Positions 35,619 to 42,415 of a stretch of 42,415 bases of DNA are shown here, one piece after another; positions within the stretch are counted from its first letter, which is position 1, and every line of letters begins with the position of its first letter. The stretch comes from Trichodesmium sp. MAG_R02 (lineage in GTDB: Bacteria > Cyanobacteriota > Cyanobacteriia > Cyanobacteriales > Microcoleaceae), in assembly GCA_023356605.1 (NCBI GenBank), contig JAKQYE010000019.1, positions 1-42,415 of the forward strand. Reading direction: 5' to 3'. A model generated the notes under the pieces. The model searched no databases, was not told where the DNA came from, and saw nothing but the letters and a program-made list of their open reading frames with translations. Position numbers and translations under genes: made by a program.

Positions 35619-36241
35619 GACGGAAGCTCAACTCTATTGGGGTGTTATGAAGAATGTATAACATTCTTGAGATTTACAGGAACTGCGCAAAACCTTGGTT
35701 ATTAGTGTTGTTGCCAAAATAATAAGCAATATAAAACCCTGATGTTTCATTAATATGCGTAAGTCCTGATTAATTTTATAGAGTATACTATGGAGTTACA
35801 ACTTCGCAATAAATTGAAATTTATAGAATCCATTTGATAGCTCCTTGCCTAATCATTAGCTTTAAAATTTCTTGGTTTAATTATTATTGGCATAATTATG
35901 TTTGTCATCTGGCCATTGCAAGTACCTGGAATTTCTCAATATGCATGCTTATGCTACTTAAGAAGGTAATTTAGGGATGAGAATTAAATAAGGTCCTGAA
36001 TCTTTGGGAAATAATTCAAATCATATAGAGTTTAAGCAATTTAACTTGTGTAGATAATAAAATCCTCATTCCTTAGCTGAAATTAAGAATGCCAAATGGG
36101 TTCTATAGATTTAAAGCAATCAAATGTTGAAAAATTCTAGAGCAAGTTGGGGACTTGCAAAGTTATAAGATAATCTACTAATATAACAGATTATTGAAAT
36201 TATCGAAATTGAATGTGCGCCTGCTGTCTAAGATTAACAAT
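35619..36241. other. Spacer between divergent trmD and cphB
   Basis: Holds one decayed element (35677-35769) with ends CAGGAACTGCGCA and TATGCGTAAGTCCTG. Nothing else is recognised. Promoters for both genes should lie here, but none is clear. Confidence 0.5.
35677..35769 (+). repeat. Decayed CAGGACTTACGCA-type element
   Basis: The right end TGCGTAAGTCCTG is intact, the left end (CAGGAACTGCGCA) is degraded, and the spacing of about 93 bp fits the family. Confidence 0.5.
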
Positions 36242-37114
36242 ATGATGCAGTTAGAGTCTCAAGCCTTAGAACTAGATACATTACGTCCGACAAAAACAAC
36301 TATTATGGTGATCGGAGGGGCAGAGGATAAAGTTCATGGAAAAGAGATTCTACAAACTTTTTTTAATCGTTCAGGGGGAGTAAATGCTAGACTAGCGGTT
36401 ATTCCTTCCGCTTCGAGAGAACCGGCAGCCCAAGGAGATAGATACCGCAAGGTGTTTAAAGAAATGGGTGATGTTAATATTAAGATATTCGATATCCGGG
36501 AAAGGTATCAAGGAGAAGACCCAATCTGGTTAGAGTATTTGGAAGAGTGCACCGGAGTATTTATGACTGGTGGAGACCAACTACGTCTTTGTTCCCTACT
36601 TGCTGAGACACCCTTGATGGAGAATATTAGAAGTAGAGCTCTAGAAGGAAAAATAGCTCTAGCTGGAACAAGTGCGGGAGCAGCCGTAATGGGCTATCAC
36701 ATGATAGCAGGTGGTGGTAGTGGTTCATCTCCCAATAGATCTTTAGTGGATATGACAAACGGTCTGGCGATATTGCCAGATTTAATAGTAGACCAACACT
36801 TTCATAACCGGAATCGTATGGCCCGTTTATTAAGCGCGATAGCCGCTCATCCAGATAAAGTTGGTATAGGTATAGACGAAGATACCTGCGCATTATTTGA
36901 AGGAGAGAGTCAAATACAAGTCATGGGTAAAGGCACAGTCACCATTATAGACCCGGTAGAAATGTCCTATACAAATGCTGACAAAGTAGGGGTAGAAGAT
37001 CCTTTGAGTTTATCGAATCTCAGAGTACATATACTGTGTCATGGTGATGGTTACAATCTCCATTCCCATGCTATGAAACCAGGACTTTCTGAAACGATTA
37101 TGCCTTTAGACTGA
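36242..37114 (+). CDS. cphB: Cyanophycinase
   Basis: 290 residues from ATG 36242 (ATG 36245 is equally possible; the frame is open to TTG 36194, but the family begins near MQLESQALELDTL). It is a serine peptidase of family S51: the nucleophile is about Ser144 in LAGTSAGAAVMGYHMI, and VIGGAEDKVHGKEIL, IPSASREPAA, FMTGGDQLRL and DQHFHNRNRM are conserved pieces. It cuts cyanophycin (multi-L-arginyl-poly-L-aspartate) into beta-Asp-Arg dipeptides, releasing stored nitrogen. It lies 332 bases upstream of cphA on the same strand, the usual cyanobacterial order. Length is slightly above the approximately 270 of Synechocystis. Confidence 0.97.
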   Translation: MMQLESQALELDTLRPTKTTIMVIGGAEDKVHGKEILQTFFNRSGGVNARLAVIPSASREPAAQGDRYRKVFKEMGDVNIKIFDIRERYQGEDPIWLEYLEECTGVFMTGGDQLRLCSLLAETPLMENIRSRALEGKIALAGTSAGAAVMGYHMIAGGGSGSSPNRSLVDMTNGLAILPDLIVDQHFHNRNRMARLLSAIAAHPDKVGIGIDEDTCALFEGESQIQVMGKGTVTIIDPVEMSYTNADKVGVEDPLSLSNLRVHILCHGDGYNLHSHAMKPGLSETIMPLD

Positions 37115-37446
37115 CTCATAGAATTTCTGATAATTTATCAGTTGTTGAGCAGTTAGTTAGGGTAGATGAGTAGCTGACTTAATTGGTGGACGAAAAGCGT
37201 AATTATACCCAATATTATAATACATATATTTTGTAGCCAAAAGTAATAGAAAGCCCAAATTCTTCTACCATCAAAGGATTATTAAAAAAACTGATAAATT
37301 GATCGGATATTTTGAACATGGAAAAAGGATTAGCCCATCCTGAAAAAAAAGTTTGTAGTCAACAGTTTGGCCAATAGTCTGAGCTGAAATTCAATATAAA
37401 AATGCCATTGCTTCTCTGATTCTAAGCATCACCTTAAAACCCTCCT
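37115..37446. other. 332-bp spacer between cphB and cphA
   Basis: No coding frame and no dispersed repeat. It is long enough for a cphA-specific promoter, but no -35/-10 pair is convincing. No ribosome site is seen before cphA (CCCTCCT precedes its ATG). Confidence 0.45.
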
Positions 37447-40161
37447 ATGAAAATCCTCAAACTCCGGACATTACGTGGTCCAAACTACTGGAGCATAAGT
37501 CGCCATAAACTGGTGATTATGCGTCTAGACCTAGAAGACCTTGACGAAAAATATACATCTGACATTCCTGGTTTCTACAAAGGATTAACCGAAGTTCTGC
37601 CGAGTCTGGTAGAACACTGCTGTTCACCTGGAGTAAAGGGCGGTTTCCTAAGTCGTGTGGAAAAAGGAACATTAATGGGCCATGTCATTGAACACGTGGC
37701 CCTAGAACTTCAACAGCTAGCAAGAATGCCAGTTGTTTTTGGTAGGACAAGAGAAACATCTACTCCGGGAGTATTCCAGGTAGTAATGGAATACGAAAAT
37801 GAACAAGCAGGTCGTTATGCAGCACGAGCAGCAGTAAGACTTTGCCAGAGTATTGTTGAGACAGGTACATATTCAGAAATAGAATTACAGAAAGACTTAG
37901 AAGACCTTAAGGAATTCAAAAATCAGGCATCTTTAGGTCCAAGCACAGAAGCTATAGTCAAAGAAGCAGAAGCAAGAGGTATTCCTTGGACTCAAATGGG
38001 TGCTCGGTTTGTGATTCAATTTGGCTATGGGGTTAATCAAAAGAGAATTCAGGCAACTCTAAGTAGCCAAACGGGAATTCTTGGTGTGGAACTAGCTTGC
38101 GACAAAGAAGGCACAAAAAGAATTCTCAAAGATGCAGGGATACCAGTACCTCGTGGTACAGTTACTCGCTACTTTGATGAACTTGAAGATGCCATTGAGG
38201 ATGTCGGAGGCTATCCTATTGTAATTAAGCCTCTAGATGGAAATCATGGTCGTGGGATTACCATAGATGTTAGAAATTGGCAAGAGGCAGAAGAAGCATA
38301 TGATTTAGCCAGCAACGCTTCTAAAACAAAAACCGTAATTGTGGAACGTTACTACACAGGCAAAGACCACCGAGTCTTGGTAGTAAATGGCAAAGTTGTA
38401 GCTGTAGCTGAACGAGTTCCAGCCCATGTGATAGGAGATGGTAAGTCCACAATAGCAGAACTAATTGAAGAGACTAACAAGGATCCTCAAAGAGGGGATG
38501 GACATGATAACATCCTGACTAGAATCACGGTAGACAAATCTACCAATGTTATTTTGGAAAGACAAGGATATAGTATTGATTCAATACCAAGTAAAGAAGA
38601 AGTTTGCTTTTTAAAAGCAACAGCTAATCTCAGTACTGGTGGTATAGCAGTAGACCGAACTGATGAAATACACCCAGAAAATGTCTGGCTATTGTCCAGA
38701 GCTGCTAAGATAATTGGTTTAGATATTGCAGGTATAGATGTAGTTACTGAGGATATCTCTAAACCATTGCGACTAGTAGAGGGAGTTATAGTAGAAGTTA
38801 ACGCTGCTCCAGGTTTTCGGATGCACGTTGCTCCCAGTCGTGGTCTAGCAAGAAATGTGGCAGGGGCAGTAATGGATATGTTATTCCCGGGGTCAAAAAA
38901 CGGGCGAATACCAATATTAACTGTTACTGGTACTAACGGAAAGACGACCACTACGCGACTACTAGCTCATATTATGAAACAGACGGGTAAAGTAGTCGGG
39001 TATACGACTACTGATGGTACTTATATTGGTGAGTATTTGGCCGAAGCAGGAGATAATACTGGACCTCAAAGTGCTCATTTAATTCTTTCGGACCCTACAG
39101 TAGAGGCTGCTGTTTTAGAAACAGCACGGGGTGGTATTTTGCGTTCTGGTTTAGGCTTTTCAGCTTGTGAAGTAGGAATAGTATTAAATGTCACTGCCGA
39201 TCACTTGGGTATTGGAGATATAGATACTGTAGAACAACTAGCTCAACTAAAAAGTGTAGTAGCTGAGTCGGTAATGCCGAGAGGATATGCAATCTTGAAT
39301 GCTGAAGACCCATTAGTGGCAGCAATGGCAGATAAAGTTAAAGGTCAAGTTGCTTATTTCTCAATGGATCCAAATAACGAACTGTTATTAAAACATACAG
39401 AAGCGGGGGGTCTGGCAGCAGTTTATGAGAATGGCTATATTTCAATTTTAAAAGGTGATTGGACTTTAAGAATTGAAAAAGCAGTTAATGTGCCAATTAC
39501 AATGGCTGGTAAAGCTCCATTTATGATTGCTAATGCTCTGGCAGCTTGTTTGGCCGTTTTTAGCCAAGGGGTGAAAATAGAGCATATTCGGGAAGGTTTG
39601 TCAACTTTTGTGGCTTCGGTGGATCAAACTCCAGGTCGCATGAATATGTTCAACATGGGTAGTTATCATGCTTTGGTAGACTATGCTCATAATCCCGCTA
39701 GCTATGAAGCATTAGGTGGATTTGTCAGAAATTGGCCTGGAAAACGGATAGGTGTAATTGGTGGGCCAGGTGATCGCCGTGATGAAGACTTTGTTTCTCT
39801 TGGTGAACTAGCAGCAGATATCTTTGATGAGATTATTATTAAAGAAGATGATGATACTAGGGGACGACCTAGAGGAAATGCTGCGGAACTGATTTATCAA
39901 GGCGTCGAACAATTTTTAAATCAAGGAAAAGATTCTGAGTCAAGAGTTATTTATGAATCAATTCTAGATGAGACAAGTGCAATTAATATGGCTTTAGATC
40001 GTGCCCCTTTTGACAGTTTAGTAGTGATTTTACCAGAAAGTGTCAGTCGGGCTATTAGTTTAATAGAAGCCCGTAACCCGGTCAAGGATCTTGAATTATC
40101 TGAAAGTAATTTAAAATCCTCTAAATCTTCAGAAGAGTTAAAAACCTCAATCGTGTATTAA
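37447..40161 (+). CDS. cphA: Cyanophycin synthetase
   Basis: 904 residues, normal for cyanobacteria. The N-terminal domain (1-160) starts MKILKLRTLRGPNYWSISRH. The ATP-grasp domain (about 210-480) adds aspartate: IVIKPLDGNHGRGI (258-271), TGKDHRVLVVNGKVVAVAER (304-323) and the metal site VIVEVNAAPGFRMH (447-460). The Mur-ligase-like domain (about 488-880) adds arginine: the P-loop is TGTNGKTTTTRL (494-505), then AVLETARGGILRSGLGF, NVTADHLG, DYAHNPASYEALGG and GPGDRRDED. It builds the Asp-backbone/Arg-side-chain storage polymer without ribosomes, as granules in the cytoplasm. Every key motif is intact. It pairs with cphB upstream; a terminator hairpin follows. Confidence 0.98.
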   Translation: MKILKLRTLRGPNYWSISRHKLVIMRLDLEDLDEKYTSDIPGFYKGLTEVLPSLVEHCCSPGVKGGFLSRVEKGTLMGHVIEHVALELQQLARMPVVFGRTRETSTPGVFQVVMEYENEQAGRYAARAAVRLCQSIVETGTYSEIELQKDLEDLKEFKNQASLGPSTEAIVKEAEARGIPWTQMGARFVIQFGYGVNQKRIQATLSSQTGILGVELACDKEGTKRILKDAGIPVPRGTVTRYFDELEDAIEDVGGYPIVIKPLDGNHGRGITIDVRNWQEAEEAYDLASNASKTKTVIVERYYTGKDHRVLVVNGKVVAVAERVPAHVIGDGKSTIAELIEETNKDPQRGDGHDNILTRITVDKSTNVILERQGYSIDSIPSKEEVCFLKATANLSTGGIAVDRTDEIHPENVWLLSRAAKIIGLDIAGIDVVTEDISKPLRLVEGVIVEVNAAPGFRMHVAPSRGLARNVAGAVMDMLFPGSKNGRIPILTVTGTNGKTTTTRLLAHIMKQTGKVVGYTTTDGTYIGEYLAEAGDNTGPQSAHLILSDPTVEAAVLETARGGILRSGLGFSACEVGIVLNVTADHLGIGDIDTVEQLAQLKSVVAESVMPRGYAILNAEDPLVAAMADKVKGQVAYFSMDPNNELLLKHTEAGGLAAVYENGYISILKGDWTLRIEKAVNVPITMAGKAPFMIANALAACLAVFSQGVKIEHIREGLSTFVASVDQTPGRMNMFNMGSYHALVDYAHNPASYEALGGFVRNWPGKRIGVIGGPGDRRDEDFVSLGELAADIFDEIIIKEDDDTRGRPRGNAAELIYQGVEQFLNQGKDSESRVIYESILDETSAINMALDRAPFDSLVVILPESVSRAISLIEARNPVKDLELSESNLKSSKSSEELKTSIVY

Positions 40162-40177
40162 GTTAAATATGTGAAGT

Positions 40178-40209
40178 GCCCGACGTTGACCATTAGGTAC
40201 AACGCGGGC
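40178..40209 (+). terminator. Terminator-like hairpin after cphA
   Basis: GCCCGACGTTG and CAACGCGGGC pair (10 bp with one bulged A) around an 11-base loop, 17 bases after the cphA stop and followed by TTTACCC. A strong GC stem in AT-rich surroundings, with a short T run. Confidence 0.65.
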
Positions 40210-40245
40210 TTTACCCTAAGTCCTATACTAGGCAAATGTTTATCT

Positions 40246-40790
40246 TATAGTTACTAAATCTATAGAAAAATATTCTTTGACCTAGTTTTAATTAAGGAAC
40301 TACAACACCCATTATCCCATTGCTAAAAGCGTTTGGGACTGCTTTTCGCAATATGTTTAAACTTCCATTGACATCAGCATTGTATTTGAGACCATTTGAA
40401 GCTTTATAAAGTCTTCTTGTCACTCGTTTACCACTAAATCTATATTTGACACATTGTTCATAAACTGGTAAATCGTCCAAGCCTAAAAAACTAGCAATTG
40501 AAGTATAACTCTCTTCATTAATTATTACTTTGATTCCTACTAATTTGGCTTTGTATTTTAGTTGTTCAATTAACTTAAAAAAAGGAATTTGAACAAAATT
40601 TTGATAGTTTTTTTCCCTAGATTTATACCTTGTTTCCAGTTAGGGTTATTTCCTATTTCTAAAATTCCTATCTGGTTCTCTATCAGACCATTAATAATAT
40701 ATCTGCTAGTCTTATGTAGATAGTTATCAATCTTTAAATTTCTTTTTGTCGATAATCTTTTGATTCGATTACTACTTTTAGTTTATCCTT
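40246..40790 (-). pseudogene. IS607-type tnpB, 5'-truncated, second copy
   Basis: Nearly the same content as 23626-24140: minus-strand LKIDNYLHKTSRYIINGLIE, GILEIGNNPNWKQGINL, EESYTSIASFLGLDDLPVYE, LYKASNGLKYNADVNGSLN and KAVPNAFSNGIMGVVVP. It lost a short stretch at the extreme 3' end of the gene (HPVMVTL is missing), while the border AGTTACTAAATCTATAGAAA is kept. Frame breaks lie near 40590. It is located 85 bases downstream of cphA. Confidence 0.85.
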
Positions 40791-41019
40791 TTTCTTATTA
40801 TAGAATTGATTGATTGATTTGACTGGTCTGCCGTTAATAATTAAGGGTTGAAAACCTTTTTAATTTGATGTTACAGTCCCCCAATTATTCACTTCCCTTA
40901 TCTACAGCAAGCATCATCATATTCTGACAAATTTAATTTCACTTCAACGGATTCGTAAACCACTTCCATAACATAGTAATTAACCTGAAGAACAATTCTT
41001 ACTTGTTCTGTGAGAATCA
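40791..41019. other. Short tract with no assigned content
   Basis: The minus strand continues with short Lys/Ile-rich open pieces (for example IINGRPVKSINQF) that could be further decayed TnpB sequence. No firm assignment. Confidence 0.35.
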
Positions 41020-41252
41020 TATAGCAGTCCTAAATCTGTTGCGACACTTCAATAAGTAAATCAGGACTTACGCAGAACCACTATATATGGTGCGAAAAAT
41101 TATCATTTTCAAGATATTGCCACTACAATTAGTGCCGTTGCGTAAGTCCTGTAAATAAAACTTTTAAAACTCTTACCTATTCTCTGTTCCCTGTGCCCTG
41201 TTCCCTAAAAACCAGTAGGATTTTTGCCATAAACACTCATAGGATTGCTATA
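41020..41252 (+). repeat. TATAGCAGTC element interrupted by a 90-bp element
   Basis: Outer ends TATAGCAGTCC and CATAGGATTGCTATA. Removing the insertion and one TAAAT restores a sequence of about 138 bp that aligns with 18538-18678 across the junction (AAGTAAAT followed by ARAACT). Confidence 0.85.
41062..41151 (+). repeat. 90-bp miniature element nested in the TATAGCAGTC element
   Basis: CAGGACTTACGCAGAACC to GTTGCGTAAGTCCTG, flanked by TAAAT at 41057-41061 and 41152-41156. Confidence 0.93.
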
Positions 41253-41260
41253 ATTGACTT

Positions 41261-41354
41261 TATAGTTATTCCGAATAAGAATGGGATACTTTTTCAGCTA
41301 AAAACCCTTTTACAACAAGAAAATCTTGTCTCAATCTAAATCAGAATGACTATA
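41261..41354 (-). repeat. 94-bp IS630-related miniature element
   Basis: TATAGTTATTCCGAATAAGA at the left, CTAAATCAGAATGACTATA at the right. It is followed 29 bases later by another copy in the opposite orientation. Confidence 0.88.
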
Positions 41355-41383
41355 CTTTCAAAAAATAGCTCACTTTTTGATAG

Positions 41384-41476
41384 TATAGTTATTTTAATTT
41401 AGGTTGAGACAAGATTTTCTTGCTATAACTAAGTTTCCGTAGAAAAAGTGTTCCATTTTTATTTGAAATAACTATA
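41384..41476 (+). repeat. 93-bp IS630-related miniature element
   Basis: TATAGTTATTTTAATTTAGG at the left, TTTATTTGAAATAACTATA at the right. Its right end marks the point where the tnpB frame at 41472-41884 is cut. Confidence 0.88.
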
Positions 41477-41886
41477 ACATTTTCTGATTTTTTACTAATT
41501 GAGGTTTACTAATCCCCTGTTTTGTATAAACTAAAATATTACTCCCTTTCTTTTTATCTTTATATAATGGCCATTTAGGACTGCTTTTAAACTTACTTGG
41601 GCATTCATTATAAGCTCTTATAGCTTGAAAAAAACTTGGCCAATTTTTATCTAAAATAATCAAAACCTGCTGAGAAACTTTTGCTGGTATTGCTTGATAA
41701 TCTGCTCCCGACTGTAATAACTTTTGAACCTTGTTATAATTTAGATAATTTCCTTTATTAATAAACTCTTGTCTAACTATGTAGTTAGCCATGTTTAAGA
41801 GATTTTTAGACAAGAAAGCCAGAGCATCAAGTGATCTATAATTGGGATGATTTTTTTGAATAATAGTACGTCCTACGTTCCTGCAT
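41472..41886 (-). pseudogene. IS607-type tnpB, N-terminal part only
   Basis: It begins at ATG 41886, overlapping the tnpA stop as TAATG. A +1 shift near 41870-41840 leads into HPNYRSLDALAFLSKNLLNM, ANYIVRQEFINKGNYLNYNK, SGADYQAIPAKVSQQVLIIL, DKNWPSFFQAIRAYNECPSK and GSNILVYTKQGISKPQLVKN, the conserved N-terminal region of TnpB. The frame ends at a miniature element (41384-41476), so all of the RuvC domain is lost. It complements the C-terminal relic at 40246-40790, although the two need not be from one copy. Confidence 0.85.
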
Positions 41887-42290
41887 TATCCCGATTTTAA
41901 ACATTTAACTATCTGTTCTGTTTTCCTGGTTCTGATTCTAATTCCATAAAGCCGAGCCCAAAAAGATGTGCTGCATGGAGACAAAATCTTCCATTAAATC
42001 ATTAGTTTCAATTGATGCTAAATTAACTGCTTCAATGTCTCTATTTGTTTATGTTAAGAGAACTTTCAAATAATTAAAGCCTACTCTACTTAATCTATCT
42101 TTACGTTCACAAACTATCAAGTCATAATCATTTTCCTGTAATAGCTTGACAACTAAGCGTCTATTGTCATCTACTCCACTACCTACCTCTTTAACAACCC
42201 TGAAACAGAATAACCTTTGAAAGAGCAATAATTAAGTAGTCTTTCAGCTTTAAGATTCAAGATTAGGCAAGTTTGTTGCAAATCGAAACT
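41886..42290 (-). pseudogene. IS607-type serine resolvase (tnpA), broken
   Basis: Minus strand: CRVSICNKL (catalytic Ser region), ERLLNYCSFKGYSVSGLLKR, a shift, VVKEVGSGVDDNRRLVVKLL, QENDYDLIVCERKDRLSRVG, FNYLKVLLT, a stop, IEAVNLASIETNDLMEDFVS, a shift, FWARLYGIRIRTRKTEQIVK, and finally CLKSG and TAA at 41886-41888. This is the order of an IS607 transposase: recombinase core with the KDRLSR motif, and the (C/A)ARLYG tail. The N-terminal MerR-like DNA-binding part is missing. Several frame breaks make it inactive. Confidence 0.82.
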
Positions 42291-42415
42291 CTACAACCCA
42301 CATTCCGCACAACAGAATTGTATTATGAGAGGTTACAAGACAATATCTATTTAATTTACGTATAATTGCTTATAGTCTTTAGTTACTTCAAGTGAGATCA
42401 TAAAACTGATGATTG
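42291..42415. other. Right edge of the window, nothing recognised
   Basis: AT-rich. No open frame continues to the edge convincingly. Confidence 0.4.

Noticed and set aside
1-42415. tRNA or rRNA genes
   Set aside because: No cloverleaf with a T-arm motif and no rRNA-like segment was found on either strand by eye.

Overview
This looks like a chromosomal segment of a low-GC filamentous cyanobacterium. The evidence is a cyanophycinase/cyanophycin synthetase pair, the variable subunit of ferredoxin-thioredoxin reductase, cyanobacterial FurA and Zur, a group 2 sigma factor (SigC type), a Mo-nitrogenase C-terminal-domain protein, and scattered GCGATCGC (HIP1) octamers. Only about half of the window is intact coding sequence. 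The rest is occupied by short inverted-repeat elements and decayed transposases, a density that recalls Trichodesmium/Okeania-type genomes. The genus is inference.

Layout. 1-900: an unplaced C-terminal fragment, a truncated aldo/keto reductase and a HAD-like phosphatase. 900-4820: repeat-rich DNA with one small membrane protein, a dead IS630 transposase and a pair of 183-bp inverted repeats. 4822-10524 (minus): a GH63-type glucosidase with its own terminator, ftrV, and a PP2C phosphatase with a Cys4 N-terminus and a membrane anchor. 10525-12712: relics. 12713-15999: nfeD and an SPFH/band-7 protein, zur divergent from purS, then purQ. 16000-18919: repeats, including a compact IS608-like element carrying a nested miniature element, plus the Mo-nitrogenase C-domain gene. 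18920-22522: a TPR protein, an ABC-2 permease and a conserved unknown. 22523-30516: sigC and lipA among IS607, IS701 and IS630 relics. 30517-34937: fur, a five-module peptidoglycan-binding protein, a 58-aa membrane peptide, a second IS608-like element and trmD. 36242-40161: cphB and cphA, followed by a terminator. 40240-42415: IS607 relics and nested miniature elements.

How parts work together. CphB and CphA degrade and make the nitrogen store cyanophycin. PurS and PurQ are two of the three parts of FGAM synthase (PurL is not here). NfeD and the SPFH protein form a typical membrane-microdomain pair. FtrV passes light-derived reducing power to thioredoxin. Fur and Zur control iron and zinc genes.

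The most distinctive content is the mobile DNA. There are at least three miniature inverted-repeat families: a 94-bp one related to the resident IS630, a 90-bp one with 5-6-bp target duplications, and an approximately 140-bp one. There are also two approximately 255-bp IS608-like elements with TTAC/TCAA borders, no transposase, and a structured right end that may be a TnpB-type guide RNA. One of these stops two bases from the trmD stop codon. Nested insertions give internal empty-site controls for the element boundaries.
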